From: Octadecabacter temperatus
GTDB taxonomy: Bacteria > Pseudomonadota > Alphaproteobacteria > Rhodobacterales > Rhodobacteraceae
Direction: 5' to 3'
DNA length: 64,000 bases
Assembly (NCBI RefSeq): GCF_001187845.1
Contig: NZ_CP012160.1
Location: 1,674,001-1,738,000 of the forward strand
Position numbers and translations under genes: made by a program. A model generated the notes under the pieces. The model did not search any database and had not been told where the DNA came from. It was given only the letters and a program-made list of their open reading frames with translations. Shown here piece after piece: positions 49,459-58,466 of the stretch (its first letter is position 1; every line of letters begins with the position of its first letter).

Positions 49459-50363
49459 GATTTATCCTTCAAGTGCAGATAGGTTTCATCAAAGCGTTTT
49501 TGCAGGTGATCCACAGCATGAATGACCTCCCCCGACCCGATCGGCGCGACATTGGTTTGCGCACTTGGGTTAAAGAACAGCGGCAAAGACATTCGTTCAG
49601 CGTCGCCACCGATCACACGGTGCGGCGTGGCAACGACGCGCTTTTCAGTCCACATTTCAAGCATTTCACCGAAATTGACGACATATTCCCCGACCGGCGC
49701 AGACACCGGAATCCAGCCCCCGCCCCGCTTGCGCACTTCCAACCCCGGGGTTCCATCCATGGCCAACAACGTAAGGCAGCCGTAATCCGTGTGGGTCGCG
49801 ATCCCAAAATCCTTTGCACCAGCACTGGCCGGACGTGGCGGATAGTAGTTCCCGCGCATCAAGGCCATTGGCTGTTCAAATTGCGCACGAAAGTAGTTAC
49901 TATCTTCGCCAATCCCGCCAACGATTGCCTCCAGCAACTCACCAGAAAACGCCAACGCCCGCGCATAGTAATTCTCAACGACAATGCGAAAATCCTCTGG
50001 ATCTTCAGGCCATAAGTTCGGCGCATAGGTCGCCAATTCGGACCCCTCAACCTCAAATCCGGAATCAAACACCTGTTTGTAATCTGGGTTCGCATCAGGA
50101 TCGACTTGCTCAGAACCAGCTGCGCCCCACCCGCGGTTGGACCCCGTCCGCGCCATGTTCACGGCCTCTTTTTGCGCCGCTGGAAGCAGGAAAAACGCAC
50201 GATACGTGTCAAACACCTCTTGGATGTCCGCAACTGGAATTGGCGTGTTATGCAACGTTAAAAACCCAATCTCCCGCGCGGCGACACGAACCTGTTCGAC
50301 CACAGCCTCATCACCAGCCAACAATGCCTGCGCATCAATTCGAGGAATCTCAATCTCTGACAT
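49455..50363 (-). CDS. 2OG-Fe(II) oxygenase, isopenicillin N synthase-like
   Basis: Non-haem iron oxygenase of 302 residues with an N-terminal DIOX_N region and the C-terminal jelly-roll. The iron triad is H191-x-D193 (ATHTDYGC) and H248 (TPHRV), and the 2-oxoglutarate-binding pair is R257-x-S259 (RMSLP). All are intact, so it should be active. ATG 50363 is chosen because AAAGG lies six bases upstream. Its stop overlaps the start of the racemase-like gene. The substrate is unknown. Confidence 0.85.
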   Translation of the reverse strand: MSEIEIPRIDAQALLAGDEAVVEQVRVAAREIGFLTLHNTPIPVADIQEVFDTYRAFFLLPAAQKEAVNMARTGSNRGWGAAGSEQVDPDANPDYKQVFDSGFEVEGSELATYAPNLWPEDPEDFRIVVENYYARALAFSGELLEAIVGGIGEDSNYFRAQFEQPMALMRGNYYPPRPASAGAKDFGIATHTDYGCLTLLAMDGTPGLEVRKRGGGWIPVSAPVGEYVVNFGEMLEMWTEKRVVATPHRVIGGDAERMSLPLFFNPSAQTNVAPIGSGEVIHAVDHLQKRFDETYLHLKDKS

Positions 50364-50426
50364 TGGGTGCCTTTCACTTAATCTCGCCACTTGCTACATC
50401 ACGCTTAACCAAATGGGGAGAGCGAC

Positions 50427-51161
50427 ATGCGTAAACTGATTGCCGGAAACTGGAAGATGAACGGCACGAGCGCGGATTTACCGGAACTGACACAACTGGC
50501 CAGCACCCATGCGGATGCAGCGGTTGATGTCGTGATCTGCGGTCCAGCAACTTTGCTCAGCCGGATGGCCGACACGGGTCTCCTGATTGGCGGCGAAGAC
50601 TGCCACCCTGCGGACTCCGGCGCCTACACTGGCAATATCTCAGCTGCGATGATCGCAGACACAGGCGCGCGCTACGTTATCACCGGCCATTCTGAACGCC
50701 GCACAGACCACGCAGAAGACGACGCCCTCATCGCATCCAAAACTGAGGCCGGTTGGAACGCCGACCTGCATGTGATCCTTTGCATCGGTGAAACCGAGGC
50801 GCAGTACCGCGCCGGTGAAACGCTTGATATCTTGCGTGCCCAGATGGACCAATCCATCCCTGACGCAGCAACCGCAGAGACGACCACAATCGCTTATGAA
50901 CCCGTTTGGGCCATCGGCACGGGCCTTACGCCTACGCCAGACGAGATCGCCGCCGTTCACGCCGCCCTACGCACGCATCTCGAAGCCCGCTTTGGCGCTG
51001 AAGGAACCCAAATGCGCCTCCTCTATGGCGGCTCGGTGAAAGCGAGCAACGCAGATGACATCTTTGCCCTTCCAAACGTGGACGGTGCACTTGTCGGCGG
51101 CGCGTCCCTTAGGGCCACGGACTTCTCTCCAATTATCACAGCCTTGGAAAATAGCGCCTAA
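50427..51161 (+). CDS. tpiA: Triosephosphate isomerase
   Basis: Glycolytic TIM-barrel enzyme interconverting dihydroxyacetone phosphate and glyceraldehyde-3-phosphate; 244 residues. The catalytic lysine is in GNWKMNG, the histidine in ITGHSERR and the glutamate in AYEPVWAIGTG; the phosphate loop is LYGGSVKASN. GGAG lies six bases before the ATG. It diverges from the oxygenase gene, with 63 bases between the starts. Confidence 0.96.
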   Translation: MRKLIAGNWKMNGTSADLPELTQLASTHADAAVDVVICGPATLLSRMADTGLLIGGEDCHPADSGAYTGNISAAMIADTGARYVITGHSERRTDHAEDDALIASKTEAGWNADLHVILCIGETEAQYRAGETLDILRAQMDQSIPDAATAETTTIAYEPVWAIGTGLTPTPDEIAAVHAALRTHLEARFGAEGTQMRLLYGGSVKASNADDIFALPNVDGALVGGASLRATDFSPIITALENSA

Positions 51162-51168
51162 GCCTCCG

Positions 51169-51191
51169 TTTTCTTTGGCTCACAAATACTC
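51169..51191 (-). repeat. Dispersed intergenic motif, copy C
   Basis: Minus-strand GAGTATTTGTGAGCCAAAGA then AAA, close in sequence to copy A at 19524. It begins eight bases after the tpiA stop. Confidence 0.5.
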
Positions 51192-51202
51192 ATCTCTACA
51201 AA

Positions 51203-51243
51203 AGCAAAAGGCGACGCCCTGAAAAACAGAGCGTCGCCTTTCC
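51203..51243 (-). terminator. Bidirectional terminator between tpiA and dctM
   Basis: Eleven-base arms AAAGGCGACGC (51207..51217) and GCGTCGCCTTT (51231..51241). On the minus strand TTTTGCTTTTG follows, fitting the end of the dct operon; the plus strand has only TTT. Confidence 0.75.
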
Positions 51244-51277
51244 AGTTTTAGACTTAAGAACGCGCGGTAGCGCGCCT

Positions 51278-53089
51278 TTAGTTCGTGATGATCTCTGGTC
51301 CCATGTAGGCCGTTGGCAAGACCGTCGACAGCCACGGGATATAGGTGACCATGATTAGGAACACGAACAACACCGCAAGGAACGGCAGCGCAGCGCGTAC
51401 GACCCGCATCATCGACATGTTTGCCACGCCGGACGTCACAAACAGGTTGAGGCCAACAGGAGGTGTGATCATCCCGATCTCCATGTTTACCACCATGATG
51501 ATGCCCAAATGGATCGGATCAATCCCAAGCTGAATGGCAATCGGGAACACCAATGGTGCGACAATCACGATCAAGCCGGATGGTTCCATAAACTGGCCAC
51601 CGATCAACAGGATGATGTTGACGATAATCAAGAACGTGATCGGTCCCAATCCAGCGGCCAGCATGGCTTCTGTGATGTGCTGCGGGATTTGCTCATCCGT
51701 CAGAACATGCTTCAGGATCAAAGCGTTGGCGATGATGAACATCAACATGATCGTCAGCTTACCGGCCTCAAGCAGGGTCTGCTTGGTGTCTTTGTGAACA
51801 AGTGCTGGAATGGCCATCACGATGTTCTCAAAGTTGGACCGCAGAATGGCAGTTGCGCCGATCATGACAGACTGTTCATAGCTTTCACCCGAAACGTTCA
51901 GACGTTCCGCAGCCCGAAGCATCGCGAAAACAAACACGGCAGGTGGCAACAACAGCAACATCACGGCCATCACACTTTGAATGATCTGGAAGATCACGCC
52001 AATGTCGGATGTCCATACGTTCCAGAGCGCGACAAGCATCGGCAAAATACCAAACACGGCCACTGCGCCAACGGCCAAAAGCATCTCCCAGCCCTCTTTC
52101 ACCGCCTGCGCCATCAACGCACCAAGGATCAGGGCAACCACAAGGAAAATCCCAGCCGCCCAAAGCGCGATCGACATCGGGAGGTCCATGACGAAACAGC
52201 CAACGCCATAAAGGATCAGCGTCACCAGCGTGAAACCCCAAATTCGCATACCCAACAGGCCAGAATCTTCCTCGTCTTTTTGCAGCCAAGGACGCCCTTT
52301 AAGTGGACCCATGTCACGGTAGATGAAGATCGACACGATGAACGCATAGATAGATGCAATCGCCGCAGCTTCGGTTGGTGTGAACACACCTCCGTAGATG
52401 CCGCCCAAGATGACAACCATCAGGAACAAGCCCCAAGACGCGGTCAGGATGGTTGAGAAAATCTCGGACCAACCAAGCCATTCACCCTTTGGCAGGTTCT
52501 TGATGCGCGCGATGACATAGATCGTCACCATAAGCATGAAACCAGCCAGAAGACCTGGGATTACACCGGCAAGGAACATCCGACCAACGGACACATCCGT
52601 GGCAGAGGCATAAACAACCATCACGATGCTTGGCGGGATCAGGATACCAAGTGTCCCAGCGTTACAAATAACGCCGGCCGCAAAATCTTTGGAATAACCC
52701 GACTTTACCATGCCCGTGATCACAATGGACCCAACAGCCACAACCGTCGCAGGGGACGATCCGGACAAAGCCGCAAACAACATACACGCTAGAACCCCCG
52801 CAATCGCGAGGCCCCCGCGCACGTGTCCGATAACTGCAATCGCGAAATCAATGATGCGCCGTGCCACGCCACCCGTCGACATGAACGACGACGCCAGAAT
52901 GAAGAACGGAATGGCCAGAAGCGTGTAGTGCCCCGCCATCGCCTGATACAGCGACTGCGCGACGCTGGCGAGCGAGCTGTCAGACAACACCAACAAGAAC
53001 AGCGTTGACGACAGGCCAAGTGCCACAGCAATCGGAACACCGATCGCAAGGAAGGCAATCACCATGCCAAATAGAATTGCAACATCCAT
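51278..53089 (-). CDS. dctM: TRAP transporter large permease, enlarged
   Basis: The channel-forming subunit of a tripartite ATP-independent periplasmic transporter. It has 603 residues, against about 430 for ordinary DctM. The extra roughly 170 residues (about 240-410) contain several added hydrophobic segments and soluble loops such as QKDEEDSGLL. Family hallmarks flank it: PIAVALGLSSTLFLLV near the N-terminus and GMITPPVGLNLFVTSGVA near the C-terminus. GGAGG overlaps the dctQ end, three bases before this gene. The substrate is predicted to be a C4-dicarboxylate or similar organic acid. Confidence 0.92.
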   Translation of the reverse strand: MDVAILFGMVIAFLAIGVPIAVALGLSSTLFLLVLSDSSLASVAQSLYQAMAGHYTLLAIPFFILASSFMSTGGVARRIIDFAIAVIGHVRGGLAIAGVLACMLFAALSGSSPATVVAVGSIVITGMVKSGYSKDFAAGVICNAGTLGILIPPSIVMVVYASATDVSVGRMFLAGVIPGLLAGFMLMVTIYVIARIKNLPKGEWLGWSEIFSTILTASWGLFLMVVILGGIYGGVFTPTEAAAIASIYAFIVSIFIYRDMGPLKGRPWLQKDEEDSGLLGMRIWGFTLVTLILYGVGCFVMDLPMSIALWAAGIFLVVALILGALMAQAVKEGWEMLLAVGAVAVFGILPMLVALWNVWTSDIGVIFQIIQSVMAVMLLLLPPAVFVFAMLRAAERLNVSGESYEQSVMIGATAILRSNFENIVMAIPALVHKDTKQTLLEAGKLTIMLMFIIANALILKHVLTDEQIPQHITEAMLAAGLGPITFLIIVNIILLIGGQFMEPSGLIVIVAPLVFPIAIQLGIDPIHLGIIMVVNMEIGMITPPVGLNLFVTSGVANMSMMRVVRAALPFLAVLFVFLIMVTYIPWLSTVLPTAYMGPEIITN

Positions 53090-53092
53090 TGC

Positions 53093-53776
53093 TTATTCCT
53101 CCCAAGTCAGGCTTTCGCCTGCTTCTTTTACGTCGTCTTCCGCTTCATGGCTGACGATCAGCGTATCAATCTCTCCACGCACAACGCGCACCAAGGCCTG
53201 CACAAGGCGGTACAGCATCAGTGCCATTGCAAACGGAACGATTGCGTAAGGAACAAGGCGCGGCATCTTTTCGTATTCTTCGCCAAGGTTGAACGTGTTC
53301 TCGAGCCAGGTTTGGGCAAATGGGATCGGAACGTGGTCGGTTTCATACCAGCCTTGATCACGAGAGCTTTCAAAACCTGTGGGGAACCAACGTCCAGATG
53401 TGGCATCAAGCCCTGCAAATGGTGCCCAGTAATCCCAAGCACCTTTCATCAATAACACTGCATAGAAAATACAAACGAGCGCAGCGACAACAGCCATAAT
53501 GCGCTTCGGTTTTGGCCCAACGATATTCAGAACAGCATCAACCCCAAGGTGGCTCACAATCTTGAAACCGTAAGAAATACCAAACAAAACCAGCCACGCG
53601 AACAGGACGAGCGTGACCTCAAGACCCCAGATCAGCTGACTGTTAAATCCATAACGTAAAACGACGTTAACAAACGTCACGAGGGTCATCAGTCCCAACA
53701 ACAACGCAATGATGCTTTCTTCTAGCGTGTGAACGATCGCCCCAACGCGACCCTTCGGCTTATATGCCCCAGACAT
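53093..53776 (-). CDS. dctQ: TRAP transporter small permease
   Basis: Four-helix membrane subunit of the TRAP transporter, 227 residues, the same size class as the Rhodobacter DctQ. A long periplasmic loop rich in Trp and Pro (about residues 110-165, including YWAPFAGLDATSGRWFP) separates the helices. GGGGAGG precedes the ATG. It lies downstream of a strong hairpin separating it from dctP. Confidence 0.92.
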   Translation of the reverse strand: MSGAYKPKGRVGAIVHTLEESIIALLLGLMTLVTFVNVVLRYGFNSQLIWGLEVTLVLFAWLVLFGISYGFKIVSHLGVDAVLNIVGPKPKRIMAVVAALVCIFYAVLLMKGAWDYWAPFAGLDATSGRWFPTGFESSRDQGWYETDHVPIPFAQTWLENTFNLGEEYEKMPRLVPYAIVPFAMALMLYRLVQALVRVVRGEIDTLIVSHEAEDDVKEAGESLTWEE

Positions 53777-53796
53777 AGCGTCCTCCCCTTTTAAGA

Positions 53797-53824
53797 GGGG
53801 CCGGCCACATCTGCGGCCGACCCC
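53797..53824 (-). promoter_or_regulatory. Intercistronic hairpin between dctP and dctQ
   Basis: Ten-base arms GGGGTCGGCC and GGCCGGCCCC with an eight-base loop in the 112-base gap. It probably stabilises or attenuates the transcript so that the binding protein is made in excess over the permeases; no long T-run follows. Confidence 0.6.
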
Positions 53825-53888
53825 AATTTACTGGCAAGCGTTGCGTCGAGTGTTCCGAAGAACACCGCGCATCGCCACCGGCTATCGT

Positions 53889-54899
53889 TTACAGTGCTGC
53901 GTTGATCGCCTGCGCCGCGTCGATGTTTTCCTGACCTACATCGTCAACGAACTGGTCCCAAACAGGCTTCATTGCTTCAATCCAAGCAGAGCGCTGCTCG
54001 TCTGTCAGCTGGCGTACAACGCCACCCGCTGCGATGATGGATTCTTTTGCTTCTTCGTTCACAGCAAAAGATTCAGCGTTACGAGTAACCGTAACTTCAT
54101 CGAGGATCGTCAGGAACTGATCGCGTGTGTCCGCGTCAAGGCTGTCCAACCAGTCAACAGATGTCACGACAAGATAGTCGATAACGCCGTGATCTGTTTG
54201 TGTGGTGCCGTCCTGAACTTCAAAGAACTTCTGACCCCAAACGTTGGACCATGTGTTCTCTTGGCCGTCCACAACGCCAGTTTGCAGCGCACCGTAAACT
54301 TCGGAAAACGCCATTGGCTGTGGGGATGCGCCCATTGCTTCCATTTGCGCAACCAGAACGTCAGAGTTCTGAACGCGGAACTTAAGGCCGTCTGCATCTG
54401 TTGGCAGCTCAAGTGGAACGTTCGCTGACATCTGCTTCATGCCGTTGTGCCAGTAACCAAGACCCTGAAGACCACGGCGTTGCATGGAATCCAGCATGGC
54501 CTGACCAGCGTCAGACGCTTGGAACGCATCAACCGCGTCGATGTTTGCGAACATGAACGGCAGATCGAAAATGCGGAACTGACGCGTGAATGCTTCAAAC
54601 TTGGACAAAGATGGAGCAGCCAGCTGAACGTCACCCTGAAGCATCGCTTCGAGAACTTGGTCATCATTATACAGCGTGGAGTTCGGGAAGACCTCCATGC
54701 ACATCGTGCCGTCCATCTCAGCGTTTACACGTTCTTGCAGCAAAGATGCCGCGATGCCTTTTGGGTGGCGGTCTGTGTTTGTTACGTGTGCGAACTTAAC
54801 AACAATTTCGTCGCCGTCGCAGCCCATTGTGTCAGCAAATGCCGCACCAGCGGACAGTGTCAAAGCAGCAATGCTTGCCGCGTTCATAAGAAATTTCAT
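53889..54899 (-). CDS. dctP: TRAP transporter substrate-binding protein
   Basis: Periplasmic solute receptor of the DctP family, 336 residues with a signal peptide at about 1-22 (cleaved after AFA). The conserved carboxylate-binding arginine is in GLKFRVQNSD (about residue 171), and the motif VYGALQTGVVDGQENTW is typical. Two cysteines (C27 and one in DGTMCMEVFP) may form a disulfide. GGAGG lies six bases before the ATG. It is the first gene of dctPQM, separated from dctQ by a hairpin. Confidence 0.93.
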   Translation of the reverse strand: MKFLMNAASIAALTLSAGAAFADTMGCDGDEIVVKFAHVTNTDRHPKGIAASLLQERVNAEMDGTMCMEVFPNSTLYNDDQVLEAMLQGDVQLAAPSLSKFEAFTRQFRIFDLPFMFANIDAVDAFQASDAGQAMLDSMQRRGLQGLGYWHNGMKQMSANVPLELPTDADGLKFRVQNSDVLVAQMEAMGASPQPMAFSEVYGALQTGVVDGQENTWSNVWGQKFFEVQDGTTQTDHGVIDYLVVTSVDWLDSLDADTRDQFLTILDEVTVTRNAESFAVNEEAKESIIAAGGVVRQLTDEQRSAWIEAMKPVWDQFVDDVGQENIDAAQAINAAL

Positions 54900-55098
54900 C
54901 GGTTTCCTCCCAAGGAATTGGAATCGGGCCGCCCTTCATGGACGATCCATTAAGCCAGTTAACGTCATAATTGCAGCAATCAAAAGATGTCATTTTTGCG
55001 TGAACTGGGCTCTGACACAGATCAAACCCAACAATTTTTCTAGACGTGTGCACGCGCTTAGCCTTGCCTTCGCACTGGACCGGAGGCATCAAACTTTC

Positions 55099-56262
55099 AT
55101 GCAAAGCCTTTCCCAATCCCCGACCGATCCGACCTTCGTGCAAAACCCCTACCCTTTCTACGACCTCGCCCGCGCGGGTCGTGATTTGTTCTTTTGGGAA
55201 GACTACGATGCCGTTTGCGCGGTTTCGCACGCCGCTGTCGCCGCTTGCCTAAAGGACAAACGCTTGGGGCGTGAAGTTCCGGCTGAGTTTGCACGCGCGA
55301 TCCCTGAACACCTCGCGCCGTTCTACGCCGTTGAAGCGCATTCCATGCTTGAGCTTAACCCGCCTCGCCATACGCGCCTGCGTGGTTTGGTGCTGCGTGC
55401 CTTCACTTCGCGGCGCATCGCAGAGCTTGAGCCCGAGATCGAAACCCTGTGCCATCAATTGATCGACGCATTTCCAACCAGTGAATTCGACCTGTTGGAC
55501 GCCTACGCCCGCACCGTCCCCGTCATCATTATCGCGCGTCTATTGGGGGTTCCGGAAAACCGTGCCGATGATCTGCTTGCTTGGTCCAATGCAATGGTCG
55601 CGATGTATGTCTCTGGTCGTACCCGCGCCATTGAGGACCACGCGATTGAGGCGACCGAGGCGTTCGTGACCTTCATGCGCGCTCACGTTGACGAGAAGCG
55701 AAAGGCGCCTGCGGATGACCTGATGTCCCACCTCATCGCTGCTGAAGAAGGCGGCGAAAAGCTGAGCACGGATGAACTCATCACCACATGCATCTTGCTG
55801 TTGAACGCAGGTCATGAGGCGACGGTGCACACGCTTGGCAACACTGTCAAAACCCTATTGGAACGCCAGATCCGCACGGCCGATGAAAAGATCGTCGAAG
55901 AAGCCCTGCGATTTGATCCGCCCCTGCACATGTTTGACCGCTATGTCATTGAGGACTGCGAACTGTTCGGCCATGCCTTCAAACGTGGCGATACGGTCAA
56001 ATGCCTTCTTGGCGCTGCCAACCGCGACCCCGCGCCCTACCCCGATCCAAATACGTTTAATCCCACCCGCACGGGTCCGGTTAATGTGGCCTTTGGCGGC
56101 GGCATTCATTTCTGCGTCGGCGCGCCCCTTGCACGCTTAGAGCTGCGGGTTGCCCTGCAAGTATTGTTTGAACGCTGCCCGAACCTCGCCCTCGCCACGC
56201 CACCACAATACGGCAACACCTACCACTTCCACGGATTAGAAGCCCTGCGCGTCGCGACTTGA
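55099..56262 (+). CDS. Cytochrome P450 (short class)
   Basis: Soluble bacterial P450 of 387 residues. The I-helix oxygen-activation motif is LNAGHEATVHT, the ExxR pair is EEALRFDP, and the haem ligand is C339 in FGGGIHFCVGAPLARLEL. The frame is open about 140 codons upstream across the dctP start, but homologous sequence begins at ATG 55099; a GGAGG lies 12 bases before it. No ferredoxin or reductase gene is adjacent, so the redox partner is unknown. The substrate is unknown. Confidence 0.88.
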   Translation: MQSLSQSPTDPTFVQNPYPFYDLARAGRDLFFWEDYDAVCAVSHAAVAACLKDKRLGREVPAEFARAIPEHLAPFYAVEAHSMLELNPPRHTRLRGLVLRAFTSRRIAELEPEIETLCHQLIDAFPTSEFDLLDAYARTVPVIIIARLLGVPENRADDLLAWSNAMVAMYVSGRTRAIEDHAIEATEAFVTFMRAHVDEKRKAPADDLMSHLIAAEEGGEKLSTDELITTCILLLNAGHEATVHTLGNTVKTLLERQIRTADEKIVEEALRFDPPLHMFDRYVIEDCELFGHAFKRGDTVKCLLGAANRDPAPYPDPNTFNPTRTGPVNVAFGGGIHFCVGAPLARLELRVALQVLFERCPNLALATPPQYGNTYHFHGLEALRVAT

Positions 56263-56367
56263 CCCCACCCCGAAGGCACGGCAAAATACCGGCATGGGGC
56301 GCAATGCGAACACCCCCGTGAGGCTTAGGCCAAAGGTTCGCATGTTCACCGAAAGGAAGCATGCGCT

Positions 56368-57165
56368 ATGGCTGCCCCTAATGAGATTTCCTGCAAAAAC
56401 CTTCTGCGACTGATAGGTGTGCCTGATGCGCCTGCGATCGTCGATATTTGCATTGATGATGATTTCGCAGATGACCCCTATTTGATCCCCGGATCGATCA
56501 AGCATCCACATACCGATATTGACGGGTTAATCCGCACATTGGATGGGCGCCCTTGTATTGTGTCCTGTCAGAAGGGCCTTAAGCTCAGCCAAGGTCTGGC
56601 GTCGCACCTGCGCGCGCGCGGTGTTGATGCGCAGTATCTCGAAGGTGGAATGTATGGTTGGCGCGACACAGATGCCGCGCCGCGCCTCCCCTTTGCTGCC
56701 TTGCCCCAAAGCAACCTGTGGGTCACACGTCACCGCCCGAAAATCGACCGCATTGCTTGCCCGTGGTTGATCCGCCGTTTTGTGAATCCGCAGGCGGAAT
56801 TCATGTTTGTCGCACCAGATCAAGTCGCAGGCGTCGCCGAGCGCTTTGGCGCAACACCCTTTGACATTCCTGATGTCGCTTTTACCCACAAAGGCGATCA
56901 CTGCACATTTGATGCAATGCTCGACCTATTTGATTTGCGCACCGAAGCCTTAAACCGCTTATCAGAAGTCATCCGCGCCGCAGACACGGGCCGCGACGAC
57001 AACCCACAAGCGGCGGGGCTTTTGGCGATGTCAGTGGGTCTGTCGCGCATGCACCGCGATGATCACGCACAGCTGGACGCCGCGATGCCGCTCTATGATG
57101 CGCTCTACCGTTGGGCCCGTGATGGCGTGGCGGAAACCCACGCCAGCCTGCAGGACGCCCCATGA
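56368..57165 (+). CDS. Rhodanese-ChrB fusion (chromate resistance)
   Basis: A 265-residue two-domain protein. Residues about 5-110 form a rhodanese domain with the active-site loop CQKGLKLS and catalytic C67. Residues about 115-255 match the ChrB C-terminal domain (RHRPKIDRIACPWLIRRFV). ChrB proteins are linked to chromate resistance; the usual form has a different N-terminal region. The gene overlaps chrA by four bases (ATGA), supporting a joint role. It may handle chromate or sulfur oxyanions. Confidence 0.85.
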   Translation: MAAPNEISCKNLLRLIGVPDAPAIVDICIDDDFADDPYLIPGSIKHPHTDIDGLIRTLDGRPCIVSCQKGLKLSQGLASHLRARGVDAQYLEGGMYGWRDTDAAPRLPFAALPQSNLWVTRHRPKIDRIACPWLIRRFVNPQAEFMFVAPDQVAGVAERFGATPFDIPDVAFTHKGDHCTFDAMLDLFDLRTEALNRLSEVIRAADTGRDDNPQAAGLLAMSVGLSRMHRDDHAQLDAAMPLYDALYRWARDGVAETHASLQDAP

Positions 57166-58400
57166 ACACCCCAGATATGGTCCGCCTATTCGGACGCATT
57201 GGGTGCATGTCCTTTGGTGGCCCTGCTGCGCAAATCGCGCTCATGCAAAAGGAACTGGTGGACGACCGCCCGCTGCTGTCGCAACCGGATTTTCTTAAGG
57301 CGCTGTCATTTTGCATGATGCTCCCCGGCCCTGAAGCCATGCAGCTCGCGACTTATGCGGGTTGGAAAATCAGCGGTATTCGCGGTGGCCTGATCGCCGG
57401 AGGGCTGTTTGTCCTTCCCGGTGCGTTGGTCATTGCAGTGCTTGCGTTTGCTTACGCGGCCCTTGGTTCGTTGCCATTGGTTCAGGCCGCATTTCTGGGC
57501 ATCAAAGCGGCTGTCATCATCATCGTTGTGCAGGCGATCCTGAAGCTTCTTAGCCGCGCGTTGGGGCGAACGGATTACCGAATAATTGCCCTACTCGCAT
57601 TCCTTGCGCTGTTTATATTCAATCTGCCTTATCCTTTGGTCATCATCGTAGCCGCGTTGTACGGCGCATGGGCCTGCACGGATCACACCAGCGTTAAATC
57701 CGCCCTGCCGTGGCGACACTCAATTGCGCCAATCGCAGTTGGCGGGGCGTTATGGGCTTTGCCATTGATTGCCGCTTGGCTGGCCGGTGCGACGTTCCTG
57801 CTCGCCATTGGGTTGTTCTTTTCTAAGCTGGCACTGGTCACCTTCGGCGGTGCCTACGCCGTGCTCGCCTATATGACGCAAACGGTGGTGACGGATTACG
57901 GCTGGATCAGCACGCCTGAAATGATCGACGCCTTCGGACTGGCCGAAACGACCCCCGGCCCCCTGATCCTTGTGACACAGTTCGTCGGGCAACTCGCAGG
58001 TATTGCACACGGCGGATGGATGCTTGGCCTGCTGGCGGCTGCAATGACGTTATGGGTCACATTTGTGCCCTGCTTTATCTGGATCTTCGCAGGCGCACCG
58101 CTGATTGATTGGCTTGATGGTTACCCGCGTATCCGTGCAGGGCTTGCCGCCATCACGGCCGCAGTTGTCGGCGTCATTGCCAACCTGTCGCTTTGGTTTG
58201 CCGCCCACGTGGTGTTTGATGAGGTGGGTGTTTCTGAGGGTCCGCTCGCAATCCTTAGCCCTATCTGGTCGTCGTTCAACCTTGCCGCTGCTGTTCTTAC
58301 CGCCCTTGCCGCCGCCCTCCTCCTTTGGCGTAAATGGCCGATGGGGCTAACATTGGGCACCATGGCGCTCGCAGGGATCGCAATTGCGCAACTGGGTTAA
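57162..58400 (+). CDS. chrA: Chromate efflux transporter
   Basis: Inner-membrane CHR-family transporter of 412 residues, the long two-domain form. Each half carries the family motif: FGGPAAQIALMQKE with MLPGPEAMQLATYAG in the first, and FGGAYAVLAYM with TTPGPLILVTQFVG in the second. It expels chromate using the proton-motive force in characterised members. It is cotranslated with the rhodanese-ChrB gene, and sspB follows 66 bases later. Confidence 0.93.
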   Translation: MNTPDMVRLFGRIGCMSFGGPAAQIALMQKELVDDRPLLSQPDFLKALSFCMMLPGPEAMQLATYAGWKISGIRGGLIAGGLFVLPGALVIAVLAFAYAALGSLPLVQAAFLGIKAAVIIIVVQAILKLLSRALGRTDYRIIALLAFLALFIFNLPYPLVIIVAALYGAWACTDHTSVKSALPWRHSIAPIAVGGALWALPLIAAWLAGATFLLAIGLFFSKLALVTFGGAYAVLAYMTQTVVTDYGWISTPEMIDAFGLAETTPGPLILVTQFVGQLAGIAHGGWMLGLLAAAMTLWVTFVPCFIWIFAGAPLIDWLDGYPRIRAGLAAITAAVVGVIANLSLWFAAHVVFDEVGVSEGPLAILSPIWSSFNLAAAVLTALAAALLLWRKWPMGLTLGTMALAGIAIAQLG

Positions 58401-58466
58401 ACGGCCCTTTTATCCGGCCAAGAATCTCGTATGCTAAAGGGGTCTTCAACACCGGAGCGCTGCCTC

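Noticed and set aside
51509..52456. A 315-codon plus-strand open frame rich in His and Gln
   Set aside because: It is antisense to dctM; the composition is what reversed membrane-protein codons give.
54676..55098. Extension of the first P450 about 140 codons upstream
   Set aside because: The added sequence runs antisense through the dctP start and has no P450 similarity; ATG 55099 gives the family N-terminus.
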